In this document: piece by piece, positions 16,061 to 24,514 of the stretch | Layout: every line of letters begins with the position of its first letter | Numbering within the stretch: position 1 is the stretch's first letter | From: CAYOEV01 sp964403075 | GTDB lineage: Bacteria; Bacteroidota; Bacteroidia; Cytophagales; Cyclobacteriaceae | Length of the DNA: 64,000 nucleotides | Direction of reading: 5' to 3' | NCBI GenBank assembly: GCA_964403075.1 | Contig: CAYOEV010000008.1 | Span: forward strand, 22,264-86,263 | Program-made: the position numbers and the translations under genes | The notes under the pieces: generated by a model | Told to the model about the DNA's origin: nothing | Database searches by the model: none | Seen by the model: only the letters and a program-made list of their open reading frames with translations

Positions 16061-16657
16061 TTAACGAATGTTCACCGAACGTGTGGTGGAAACGAGGCGA
16101 TTGCCAACTACAACGGAATAACGACCATCTGGACTTTCGGAAAAATCTAAAATCTTACCCAAGTGTGACGCATCTTCAGAAACTAATTCACCACTATACA
16201 GGAGCAGCCCAGTATGATCGTAAACCTGTATTTTAGCTCCATTCTCGTTGGCTTTAAACCAATTCACAATGATTTTTTTTCCGCGCTGATGTATCACGGG
16301 TCGGTAACTCACCACTTGTTTGTCAAAATCAATTTCTATACCGTGTCCACTGATGACAACAGGCAGTGTTTCCACTTTCTTATCATCAGACCATTCCAAT
16401 TGATAGCCGCCCAAAGGAAGGCGACCAAAATCAAAAGATTTGGCGAACGGTCGACCCCCTTCTATTTCCAACTTAGCCAATTCTTTCCCATTAGATGTCT
16501 TCAATTTTAAGACCATGGGCAGATCATTTTCTATCGATACGCGGATCGAACGCTCGCCGGTAACTTCAACGATGAGTTGTCCATTTTTCTCACCCGCCTG
16601 ACTCCAGGCGGCCATGAATGTCATAACCGCAAAGCCTAATACTTTAATTGCCTTCAT
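16061..16657 (-). CDS. Secreted protein of unknown function
   Basis: A 198-residue protein with a signal peptide (MKAIKVLGFAVMTFMAAWSQ, cleavage probably after SQA at residue 21). The mature part is beta-rich. Its last 80 residues (from VIHQRGKKIIVNWFKANENG, with IQVYDHTGLLLYSGEL and DGRYSVVVGNR) resemble the beta-sandwich pattern of secreted Bacteroidota domains in which a strand is followed by D-x-x-G-x-x-L-Y. I do not assign a family. Divergent from the AraC-type regulator at 16904, with a palindrome in the shared upstream region. Confidence 0.75.
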   Translation of the reverse strand: MKAIKVLGFAVMTFMAAWSQAGEKNGQLIVEVTGERSIRVSIENDLPMVLKLKTSNGKELAKLEIEGGRPFAKSFDFGRLPLGGYQLEWSDDKKVETLPVVISGHGIEIDFDKQVVSYRPVIHQRGKKIIVNWFKANENGAKIQVYDHTGLLLYSGELVSEDASHLGKILDFSESPDGRYSVVVGNRLVSTTRSVNIR

Positions 16658-16739
16658 GCTGCTTTTCTTAATGTGTAAGTAATAAATCTTGATGCAAAAC
16701 TAGCGGCGATTCTGACCCTCAATGGCAACTATTTATTCC

Positions 16740-16768
16740 ATAATATGTGTTATTTTAACACATATTAT
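16740..16768. promoter_or_regulatory. Perfect 13-bp inverted repeat in a divergent promoter region
   Basis: ATAATATGTGTTA and TAACACATATTAT are exact reverse complements separated by TTT. The site lies in the AT-rich 246-base space between the secreted-protein gene (starting 16657, leftward) and the AraC regulator (starting 16904, rightward). Genes point away from it on both sides, so a terminator role is unlikely; an operator is the better reading (inference). A TAGTTTTG box on the minus strand at 16702-16695 may be the -7 element of the secreted-protein gene. Confidence 0.6.
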
Positions 16769-16903
16769 ATATTTTTCATTTGCAATACATTATAATATAA
16801 CATAATTTTTATAAGGTTCGTAACGCGAATAAGCTGTATTTCAAAATATTGCAACTGTAGCTGCCTTTTAATACCAGTTTTTAACAATGTCACAATCGGT
16901 TAG

Positions 16904-17777
16904 ATGAAAGCCACACTAGAAAACATAACTACGTCAAAAGACCACTCAGTATCGCTTCGTCAATTCGATCACAAAGACCGAAATACCCGACCGTTCTGGC
17001 ATTTCCATCCTGAGTTAGAACTGGTTTATGTAAACGGTGGGAGCGGCAAAAGGCATGTGGGCGCCCATTTGTCTTATTTCCATGAGGGAGAATTGGTGCT
17101 CATCGGTTCCAATCTGCCTNNNNNNNNNNCAAGGGTTCACCCATCGCTTAAATGGCTACAAAACAGAAACTGTTTTACAGATGTTGCCCGACTTTTTAGG
17201 TCCACATTTTTTCGAAAGCCCGGAAATGCGTTGGATTCAACAATTGATTGAAAGATCGAAATTGGGCCTTTCATTTTTTGGAAAAACGAAAGCCACTGTT
17301 GGCCCACTTATCGAAGTGCTACCAAAGCTCAACCCTTTCGAACGAATTTTAGGCATCCTACGCATCCTTCAGGCGCTCGCAAAATCACATGAATACCACA
17401 TTTTAAATGCCTCTGGTTTTTCTTTTGAAGTGGTACAACAAGACAACGTTCGTCTGAACCGGGTACTTAATTATGTAAGGGAACATTTTAAAGAACCCCT
17501 TTCCATACCGGAGATGGCCGACTACACCAGCATGACTGAACCTTCCTTTTGCCGGTACTTCAAAGGCACCACCGGAAAGTCTTTCATTCAGTTTCTGAAT
17601 GAATATCGGCTGGTACATGCCGTTAAATTGCTATCTGAAGAGAACATGAGCATCCAGGAAGTGTGTTATGCGAGTGGATTCAACAATTACTCTCATTTTA
17701 CAAAACTCTTTAAACAATTCCAGGGCCGAACCCCCTCGGACTACCGAAAGAGTGTCAAGCACCTCGTAACAGAATAA
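16904..17777 (+). CDS. AraC family transcriptional regulator (interrupted by assembly gap)
   Basis: The N-terminal part (16904-17119) encodes a cupin-like sensor domain with RPFWHFHPELELVYVNGG and GELVLIGSNLP; the part after the gap, in another frame, continues as one AraC protein ending in a double helix-turn-helix (LNYVREHFKEPLSIPEMADY; then IQEVCYASGFNNYSHFTKLF and GRTPSDYRK). The 10 N at 17120-17129 stand for an unknown length, so the frame change is an assembly effect rather than a mutation. Such proteins bind a small ligand with the cupin domain and DNA with the C-terminus. The ligand is unknown; the palindrome at 16740-16768 could be its site. Confidence 0.88.
17120..17129. other. Assembly gap (10 N)
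   Basis: Ten N inside the AraC regulator gene. The reading frames on the two sides differ, which shows that the true missing length is not 10 bases modulo 3. The residues lost are at the end of the sensor domain. Confidence 0.97.
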
Positions 17778-17945
17778 GGTCTGTACCATTTAAATGCCAC
17801 GCCGGCAGTCTGCAATCAAATTGATGTGCACCTGGAATTGCTGTATACCGGGGCCCTCACCATCCTTCGAAATTGTCTACAGCAGGCTGGAGCATCTACG
17901 AAGGCCCGTTCGTATCCACAGCTGGTCATTTACACAGTTTTCTCC

Positions 17946-18827
17946 TTAATCAAACAATCCTGAGCTCAAATAGCGGTCACCCCGATCACAGACTATAAAT
18001 ACGATCACACCCGCCTCCAGCGTTGCTGCTACCTGCAAGGCGGCAGTCAAAGCACCACCACTACTCATCCCTGACATTATGGCCTCTTCGGAAGCCAGCC
18101 TTCGAGCCATGTTTCTGGCTTGTTCTTCGCTCACATCGATAATCCGATCTACACGATCCCGTTCAAATATCTTCGGTAAATATTCTGGGGACCAACGACG
18201 AATACCTGGGATTTTTGATCCCTCCGTCGGTTGTGTGCCCACGATCTGTACGTGTGCATTTTGAGATTTTAAATACCGGCTCACACCCATGATCGTTCCG
18301 GTGGTACCCATGGCGCTTACAAAATGAGTGACCTTTCCATGGGTATCTTGCCATATCTCAGGACCCGTCGTCTGCGCGTGCATTTTATAGTTATCCGGAT
18401 TAGCAAACTGGTTTAAGATGAAATATCCGTCTTCCCTTGCCTTTTTTTCAGCCAGTTCACGACTGTATTCAATGGTTTTTTCACCCGGAGTCAGTATAAG
18501 TTCTGCCCCATAAGCCTTCATCGCCTGCTTTCTCTCAATGGTGGCAGATGCCGGCATCACCAGGGTCATGTGCAGTCCCATCATCCGGGCAATCATCGCG
18601 AGTGCTATGCCAGTATTGCCGCTGGTTGCCTCTATTAACCGATCGCCTTGACGAATTTCCCCGCGATCCATTGCACTTTTAATCATGTGGTAAGCCGCCC
18701 GGTCTTTTACGCTCCCACCTGGATTTTGTCCCTCCAGTTTGCCCAAGATTTTCACATTTTTGTAAGGATTCAATCGGTTGATTTCCACTAGCGGCGTTCC
18801 GCCAATTAAGTCAAATAAAGCATTCAT
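17946..18827 (-). CDS. cysM: Cysteine synthase B
   Basis: A 293-residue PLP enzyme that makes cysteine from O-acetylserine and sulfide (CysM enzymes can also use thiosulfate). The PLP Lys lies in NPGGSVKDRAAYHM (about 35-48), the substrate loop in EATSGNTGIAL (about 66-76), and the phosphate-binding loop in GTTGTIMGVSRYL. The C-terminal end VFIVCDRGDRYLSSGLFD is typical of CysM rather than CysK. cysE follows upstream on the same strand 105 bases away, giving the two-step route serine to O-acetylserine to cysteine. The 168 bases between it and the AraC gene hold nothing I recognise. Confidence 0.93.
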   Translation of the reverse strand: MNALFDLIGGTPLVEINRLNPYKNVKILGKLEGQNPGGSVKDRAAYHMIKSAMDRGEIRQGDRLIEATSGNTGIALAMIARMMGLHMTLVMPASATIERKQAMKAYGAELILTPGEKTIEYSRELAEKKAREDGYFILNQFANPDNYKMHAQTTGPEIWQDTHGKVTHFVSAMGTTGTIMGVSRYLKSQNAHVQIVGTQPTEGSKIPGIRRWSPEYLPKIFERDRVDRIIDVSEEQARNMARRLASEEAIMSGMSSGGALTAALQVAATLEAGVIVFIVCDRGDRYLSSGLFD

Positions 18828-18932
18828 ACATTTTTGGTATTTCTCACCGCTGCGCCTGGCTTATTTTTAATCAATCATTGAGTGTAAAGAGCAGCCAGCG
18901 TTGTAACCTCCTTCACCAACGATGTGATCCGT

Positions 18933-19748
18933 TCAATTCTTTATGGTTATCAGGTTTTCGGTATCGCCTTCCTTTACGCGGGTCTGGTAATAAACCTTAG
19001 TGCCTGCCGGCACACTTCTGGTTAGCCATACATTTCCACCTATTACTGAGCCTTCCCCTATGACGGTTTCACCTCCCAGGATCGTAGCCCCCGAATAAAT
19101 GACCACATGATTCTCAATGGTAGGGTGTCTTTTGCGATTGGCCGCCTCCTTATCCACACTTAGGGCACCAAGCGTTACGCCCTGGTAAATCTTCACATGG
19201 TCTCCAATTACCGTGGTTTCCCCAATCACCACCCCAGTGCCATGATCAATAAAAAAGTGTCGCCCAATTTGAGCACCCGGGTGGATATCGATTCCCGTAC
19301 GACTGTGTGCATTTTCTGTAATTCCTCTTGGAATGATTTGTACGCCCAATTCAAGCAGTTCATGTGCCACACGATAAGACGCAATGGCATAAAATCCCGG
19401 GTATGATCGAATGATCTCCTGATGACTTTTAGCGGCGGGATCCCAATTATAAATGGCCTGTACATCTTCGTGGAGCAACTGATAAATGGATGGTATCCCC
19501 TGAAAAAATTGCGTCACAACCATTTTCGGATCTATGGTCGGCTGGTTGTCGAGCAGCTGCGCCAGTTTTAATTCAAGCCGTGCAAAACCGCGGTGAAGCA
19601 CATGCCTATCACCTATGGCCTCATTACTGAAGTTCGGGAAAAGCAATCCGAGTAAATCATTGAAAAACAGGGTAATATCCTCAGATTTCGGACACTGTCT
19701 GCATTCCGAGTGGGCTTTTAATAATTCCTGTATAAATTCATCTTTCAC
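18933..19748 (-). CDS. cysE: Serine O-acetyltransferase
   Basis: A 271-residue acetyltransferase that makes O-acetylserine from serine and acetyl-CoA, the substrate of the adjacent CysM. The helical N-terminal domain (about 1-150) is followed by left-handed beta-helix hexapeptide repeats, with the catalytic segment GIDIHPGAQIGRHFFIDHGT and GVVIGETTVIGDHVKIYQGV. The start at 19748 begins MKDEFIQELL. Cysteine feedback on the C-terminal tail is known for the family but cannot be judged here. Confidence 0.93.
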   Translation of the reverse strand: MKDEFIQELLKAHSECRQCPKSEDITLFFNDLLGLLFPNFSNEAIGDRHVLHRGFARLELKLAQLLDNQPTIDPKMVVTQFFQGIPSIYQLLHEDVQAIYNWDPAAKSHQEIIRSYPGFYAIASYRVAHELLELGVQIIPRGITENAHSRTGIDIHPGAQIGRHFFIDHGTGVVIGETTVIGDHVKIYQGVTLGALSVDKEAANRKRHPTIENHVVIYSGATILGGETVIGEGSVIGGNVWLTRSVPAGTKVYYQTRVKEGDTENLITIKN

Positions 19749-19811
19749 TAGCCCTTAAACGTTGGTCAACCGACGATTGTTCGATTATCCCCAACGACCT
19801 CACTGCGCATT

Positions 19812-19982
19812 ATGAGTAAAATTGCTTTACCCATGGTCATCGCACTTTTTCTTTTATCTTTTGGAGTAGTGACACAGGATATCTACAAGCAAGAGTTGTC
19901 ACGCGCCCGCGTGGCATGCGATTCATTTTTCAAGCATATTGAACAACCTCCATTTTCTCGAACTTTTCCATCAACTTTGTGA
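19812..19982 (+). CDS. Possible small membrane or secreted peptide
   Basis: A 56-codon frame (MSKIALPMVIALFLLSFGVV...) with a clear N-terminal hydrophobic segment (about 5-20) followed by a charged helix (QDIYKQELSRARVACDSFF). It ends 15 bases before nfu. The product looks like a real N-terminus, but it is short and may be what is left of a longer gene. It also covers the region where the nfu promoter should be (CAACTTTG at 19972-19979). Confidence 0.35.
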   Translation: MSKIALPMVIALFLLSFGVVTQDIYKQELSRARVACDSFFKHIEQPPFSRTFPSTL

Positions 19983-19997
19983 TTAATTTTATTATCA

Positions 19998-20585
19998 ATG
20001 AATACAAGCTCAAATAAAACCTACGCCTTTTATACAGAGTCCAATCCGAATCCAAATTCTCTAAAATTTGTGACCGACGAGATGCTCATGCCTGAGGGAG
20101 TTAGTAGAGATTATCCTGATTTACCCAGTGCCCATGAGGCACCTTTAGCTCAGGCGCTTTTTACCCAATTCCCGTACATCACGCGCGTCTTTTACATGAG
20201 CAATTTTGTTACGGTCACCAAACAAGCGGAAGTCGACTGGTATGAGGTGAAAAACGATATTCAGCAATTTATTAAAGATCACCTGGAGGCAGGTAAACCC
20301 CTCCTCAACGCACAAATAGAGGCCTTAGATCACGAAATTCTTGAGGATGACACAGATTCAGTGGCCGAAATCAAAAAAATTCTGGACGAATACATAAGAC
20401 CAGCTGTGGAAATGGACGGAGGTGCCATCTCTTTTCACTCGTTTACTGATGGAAAGGTGAAAGTCACACTCCAGGGCAGTTGCAGTGGTTGTCCTTCCTC
20501 GATGGTTACACTCAAAGCGGGCATTGAAAATTTGCTGAAACGCATGGTGCCTGAGGTCAGGGAAGTTGAAGCAGTGGGTGGCTGA
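19998..20585 (+). CDS. NifU/Nfu family iron-sulfur carrier
   Basis: A 195-residue protein with an N-terminal Nfu domain (SNPNPNSLKFVTDEMLMPEG, about 14-33; PLAQALFTQFPYITRVFYMS) and a C-terminal NifU domain with the cluster-binding motif CSGCPSS (about 158-164). It takes [4Fe-4S] clusters from the assembly machinery and delivers them to target proteins. It lies next to the cysteine genes, but cluster genes such as suf are not in the window. It is convergent with the rhomboid gene, ending one base before it. Confidence 0.92.
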   Translation: MNTSSNKTYAFYTESNPNPNSLKFVTDEMLMPEGVSRDYPDLPSAHEAPLAQALFTQFPYITRVFYMSNFVTVTKQAEVDWYEVKNDIQQFIKDHLEAGKPLLNAQIEALDHEILEDDTDSVAEIKKILDEYIRPAVEMDGGAISFHSFTDGKVKVTLQGSCSGCPSSMVTLKAGIENLLKRMVPEVREVEAVGG

Positions 20586-21491
20586 TCACTTGCTTGCATC
20601 GAATAGTTTTTGCTTTTCCTCTTTGCTGAGACTCTCGTAGCCAGATTGGGAAATTTTATCTAAGATAAGATCAATTTCCTCTTGACTAGTTTGCGACTGT
20701 CCTGATTTGAATGCAGGACTTCCATATTTCTTACTTGTTTGTGCGGAAGCACTCCGGTTACCAGATCGGTGCGTCACCTTAATTTTCGATTGCGGTGAAA
20801 AAATTTTGTTGAACCAATCCAATGCATTAGTAATCCAGGCACCCCAATCATTGCCTTGCTTCAACTGGGTGATGTAGCCAAAGCCCATGAGCGCACCCCC
20901 TAGGTGAGCAATCTCACCTCCAGCATTGGGCCCTCCAGTACCCATGAGCGCCAAGATTACCTGCACCAAGGCAATGTACTTGATCTTGACAGGTCCAAAA
21001 AAGAGGAGAAAAAAAGTATAGTTGGGCATAAAAACAGCTGCCCCGACCACCGTTGCCGTGACACCTGCACTAGCACCCACAATGGTCGACTGGCCCACGG
21101 CACCGGCAAACATCGGCAGGGCATTGTAGGCAAGCACATAGGCCAAACCGCCCATTAGACCCCCCAACAGGTAAAGCGCTACCACTTTTTTACTACCCAA
21201 AAATTCCTGAATCAGTTTACCAAACCAATAAAACCAAAGCATGTTGAACAACACATGAAAAAACCCGGCATGTACAAACTGATAGGTGATCCATGTCCAA
21301 AGGCGCGTGAGCATCGTCCCGAAATTCGCTGGCAGCCCAAAGTAGTCTCTCTGAAATCCTGCACCTATAAATAATGACAGAATGCCAAATACCACAAAAA
21401 CAATGGCATTGATCAGGATGATCTGCGCCACGGCATTGTTTGGCTTATTCCAAACATTTCTAAAATCACTTAAAAAATCGGCCTGATTCAT
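20586..21491 (-). CDS. Rhomboid family intramembrane serine protease
   Basis: A 301-residue membrane protease with about six helices. The HAGFFHVLFNMLWFYWFG segment (about 75-92) is the L1-loop/TM2 motif; the catalytic Ser is in GASAGVTATVVG (about 136-147), and the catalytic His in IAHLGGALMGF (about 195-205). A cytoplasmic tail of about 80 residues ends in a helical segment (EEIDLILDKISQSGYESLSK). Rhomboids cut membrane proteins within the lipid layer; the substrate is unknown. It follows a second rhomboid gene by 8 bases. Confidence 0.93.
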   Translation of the reverse strand: MNQADFLSDFRNVWNKPNNAVAQIILINAIVFVVFGILSLFIGAGFQRDYFGLPANFGTMLTRLWTWITYQFVHAGFFHVLFNMLWFYWFGKLIQEFLGSKKVVALYLLGGLMGGLAYVLAYNALPMFAGAVGQSTIVGASAGVTATVVGAAVFMPNYTFFLLFFGPVKIKYIALVQVILALMGTGGPNAGGEIAHLGGALMGFGYITQLKQGNDWGAWITNALDWFNKIFSPQSKIKVTHRSGNRSASAQTSKKYGSPAFKSGQSQTSQEEIDLILDKISQSGYESLSKEEKQKLFDASK

Positions 21492-21499
21492 AATTAAGC

Positions 21500-22309
21500 T
21501 TAATAAAGAGACGATTTATTTTTTCGCCAGATGTTTAACAAAATAAATGCCACCAGCATTCCACCTAAATGTGCCAGGTGCGCTACGTTATCTCCGGGTG
21601 ACCGATTGACTTCACTGTAGAGTTCGTACAATCCATAAAAAAGTACAAGGTACTTGGCCTTAATAGGTATGGGTGGGAATAAAAGGAACAATTGTGTATT
21701 TGGGAAAAGGTAGGCAAAAGCAAAAAGCAACCCAAACAATGCCCCTGAAGCGCCTACCATCTGGCCAAAAGTCACATACGCATCGTAAATAGTCTTTACC
21801 CCAAAGTTACGACTGTAGATACTCTGCTGCTCCAGATTCTCGCTATTGGGATTGTTGTAATAAAGCTCCGCAAACTGATCCGCCTGATAGAGGGCTTGGC
21901 CTCGTAGATGATTACGCACAAATATTTCATAATCGTCGGGATTGGGGTCTGCCATATACGCTTCGTATCGATTTTTGAGCGGCTTCTTTTCGAAATAATC
22001 TGCAGCCCCAAAAAGCACCCCTGAACCCACCCCACAGAGTAGGTAAAAAATTAAGAACCGGCGGCTGCCCCAGACAGCCTCCAGCATGGGGCCGAAAATA
22101 AACACACCAAACATATTGCCCAGAATATGCATCAAGCCATACTGGGAATGCAGCCACATGTAGGTAAACGGCTGATAGATGGCAAAATTCTCCGAAAAAA
22201 CCACCTTCAAGCTGAAAATCTCATTCAGGGGGAGGTAAAAGGAGAGAAAATAAATGGCAAAATTGATGAGGAGAATGTTCCTCACCATCGGTGTTATTCG
22301 TCCAAACAT
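21500..22309 (-). CDS. Rhomboid family intramembrane serine protease
   Basis: A 269-residue paralogue of the neighbouring rhomboid. The HSQYGLMHILGNMFGVFIFG segment (about 54-73) and catalytic Ser in GASGALFGLLFAF are intact; the catalytic His lies in VAHLAHLGGMLVAF. It has a long polar insert (about 115-180) between membrane helices. The start overlaps the mutL stop by one base, so mutL and the two rhomboids form one minus-strand unit. Two unlike rhomboids in tandem next to mutL is an arrangement I expect in this phylum. Confidence 0.92.
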   Translation of the reverse strand: MFGRITPMVRNILLINFAIYFLSFYLPLNEIFSLKVVFSENFAIYQPFTYMWLHSQYGLMHILGNMFGVFIFGPMLEAVWGSRRFLIFYLLCGVGSGVLFGAADYFEKKPLKNRYEAYMADPNPDDYEIFVRNHLRGQALYQADQFAELYYNNPNSENLEQQSIYSRNFGVKTIYDAYVTFGQMVGASGALFGLLFAFAYLFPNTQLFLLFPPIPIKAKYLVLFYGLYELYSEVNRSPGDNVAHLAHLGGMLVAFILLNIWRKNKSSLY

Positions 22310-24111
22310 TATTTATTAAACCAGCTTTTGATATCTTCTAAACTTATTAATACGTAGGTCGGCTGCCCCGCCGGAGAAAAGTTGGGTTGATCACAACCAA
22401 ACAATCTTTCTATCAACTGATCGGTTTCCCACTCGTCCATCTGTCGGCATTGGTTATTCGCCATTCTTGCGGCCATCGCCCGTTGCATTCCTTCCTGCTG
22501 CGGCACCCTCAGGGTGGCTACTTCTTGTTTGTACTGCTCAAGTATCCCTTCAAAGATCTCCACCTCGTTGCACGGAGCAAGATCTGATGGGACCCCCTGT
22601 ATCATTATTTTATTCTGATCTGCCACCTCAAACTCAAACCCCAATGCCTGAATTTCCGGTTTCAATTCAATTACCAAACTGTAATCCGATCCATTCAATT
22701 GCACCTGCTGTGGGAAAAGACAACTTTGACTATGAACGCTCGGCGCATTTTTTAGTTGTTCATAATAAATACGGGTAAGGGCAGCCTCCTTATCCATCAC
22801 CATCATGCCGGTTTTCACCTGACGCACCAGGTAGTTGTCGTGTAGTCGATAGCTAGCTGCCGGCCCATCCTTTTTTGTAGCCTGATCAAAGCGCGAGCCG
22901 AGAATAGAAGCATCCTCTGAAATGGCCTGGTGACGGGCTTGTTGATCCTCTCGGCTGGCTTGTTGATACAATTTGTTCAACTGCTCCATTTGGCGGTCAG
23001 TGGTTTTTATGGAAGAATATAAGCCATACGTACCTTCTTTTTTGGACATCCATTCCTCTCTACGGGAAGTCAGGGGAAGAAAGTTGATGTCGGTGGAAAA
23101 ATCGAGGGAAGGGGTTACACTAAAAGCAGCCAGCGATTGCTTCACTGCTGAGTGAATAATGCCGTACAATATGCGCTCGTCCATGAATTTGACTTCAGTT
23201 TTGGTCGGATGCACATTTACATCAACCGTGGCCGGATTCAGCATGATGTTTAACACATAAAATGAGAAAGAACCTTCCTTCAACAATCCTTCATAAGACA
23301 TTTGTACCGCATGATTGAGGTAAGGATTCCTGATGAATCGGCCATTTACGAAAAAAAATTGTTCTCCCCGGGTTTTTTTTGCAAACGCTGGCTTTCCTAC
23401 ATAACCCGCCAGTTGAATGTATGGCGTCTCTTCCTGACAGACAATCAATTGCTCTTGGTAATTTTTCCCGAACAACTGTATAATGCGCTTACTTAGTTTG
23501 CCAGCGTCAAGCCGATACACATCCAGATCGTTGTGTACCAACGAAAAGGCCACATCGGGGTGGGCCAGTGCCACCCGGTGAAATTCATCTGTGATGTGGC
23601 GGAACTCCACAGGATTGGATTTTAAGAAATTTCTTCTGGCAGGCACATTAAAAAAAAGGTTGCACACCTCGATGCAGGTCCCCTGTGGCATGGCTACGGG
23701 CTCCTGTCTTTTAACTTCTGTTGCTTCGATGTGAATTTCAGTTCCCAACTCCTCTGTGGCCCGTTGAGTCCTTAAAGTAACCTGCGCAACCGCTGCGATA
23801 GATGCCAAGGCTTCTCCCCGGAATCCCTTTGTACGTAAATGCTGCAAGTCATCGAAAGAATTTATTTTGCTGGTCGCATGTCGTTCAAAACACATTCGCG
23901 CGTCGGTAACACTCATGCCTTCCCCATTGTCTACAACTCTGATCATCGATTTACCTGCATCCTTGACCACCAGTTGGATTTGCGTTGCCCCCGCATCCAG
24001 GCTATTTTCAAGCAGCTCCTTCACGGCCGAAGCTGGCCGCTGCACCACCTCTCCAGCGGCTATCTGATTGGCAATGCTGTCAGGCAATAATCGAATAACG
24101 TCTAATGGCAT
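22309..24111 (-). CDS. mutL: DNA mismatch repair protein MutL
   Basis: A 600-residue protein. The GHKL ATPase part is intact: ELLENSLDAGATQIQL (about 33-48), DNGEGM, and TKGFRGEALASIAAVAQV. A linker and the C-terminal dimerisation domain follow. MutL links MutS mismatch recognition to strand incision. In most bacteria without MutH the C-terminal domain carries the endonuclease motif DQHA(x)2E(x)4E. At the matching place this protein reads MDKEAALTRIYYE: the Q-H pair and the first Glu are replaced, which would remove the metal site (inference). It overlaps the rhomboid gene downstream by one base and abuts the small gene upstream. Confidence 0.95.
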   Translation of the reverse strand: MPLDVIRLLPDSIANQIAAGEVVQRPASAVKELLENSLDAGATQIQLVVKDAGKSMIRVVDNGEGMSVTDARMCFERHATSKINSFDDLQHLRTKGFRGEALASIAAVAQVTLRTQRATEELGTEIHIEATEVKRQEPVAMPQGTCIEVCNLFFNVPARRNFLKSNPVEFRHITDEFHRVALAHPDVAFSLVHNDLDVYRLDAGKLSKRIIQLFGKNYQEQLIVCQEETPYIQLAGYVGKPAFAKKTRGEQFFFVNGRFIRNPYLNHAVQMSYEGLLKEGSFSFYVLNIMLNPATVDVNVHPTKTEVKFMDERILYGIIHSAVKQSLAAFSVTPSLDFSTDINFLPLTSRREEWMSKKEGTYGLYSSIKTTDRQMEQLNKLYQQASREDQQARHQAISEDASILGSRFDQATKKDGPAASYRLHDNYLVRQVKTGMMVMDKEAALTRIYYEQLKNAPSVHSQSCLFPQQVQLNGSDYSLVIELKPEIQALGFEFEVADQNKIMIQGVPSDLAPCNEVEIFEGILEQYKQEVATLRVPQQEGMQRAMAARMANNQCRQMDEWETDQLIERLFGCDQPNFSPAGQPTYVLISLEDIKSWFNK

Positions 24112-24438
24112 TTATCTGCTCCTGAGTCTAATTAGAAGGTACAGGGGAATTAACAAACCGATGGCGTACAATGCCCAATTTCCGTAGTATAACCAGCCCA
24201 AAATGGCAGCCCCCAACACTGCCGCAATGAGTAAGCGAATGAAACCTGCTCCTGAGTTGGCATGTGTTTTACGCGTGAATTTGATGGAAGCGTATTGATA
24301 ATCTTCTTCACCGTTCTCTTCGATCTGCCGGATGCGCTTTTGACGAATGGCCAATTCCTCCTTCACTGGATCATAATACCTCGGTTTGATCTCAAATCTC
24401 TGATATTTTGGCACTCTGAAAGGAGAAAGGAAACGCAT
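24112..24438 (-). CDS. Small conserved membrane protein of unknown function
   Basis: A 108-residue protein starting MRFLSPFRVPKYQRFEIKPR. The N-terminal half is charged (YYDPVKEELAIRQKRIRQIE), and the C-terminal part has two membrane helices (about 66-82 and 88-104) ending in RLRSR. I chose the ATG at 24438; a longer frame begins at 24498 but would run into the divergent promoter space. The stop directly abuts the mutL ATG, so it leads the mutL-rhomboid unit. Similar short proteins in Bacteroidota have been mislabelled as riboflavin synthase; I see nothing to support that. Confidence 0.7.
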   Translation of the reverse strand: MRFLSPFRVPKYQRFEIKPRYYDPVKEELAIRQKRIRQIEENGEEDYQYASIKFTRKTHANSGAGFIRLLIAAVLGAAILGWLYYGNWALYAIGLLIPLYLLIRLRSR

Positions 24439-24514
24439 TGGCAAGCTATTTTCAAGAAGGATGTTAAATTCCGTTAAGAAAAACACATATAACTTCAAAT
24501 TTAGGCAATAGTCA

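Noticed and set aside
17037..17777. AraC gene as a frameshifted pseudogene
   Set aside because: The frame change coincides exactly with the 10-N gap, which has unknown true length.
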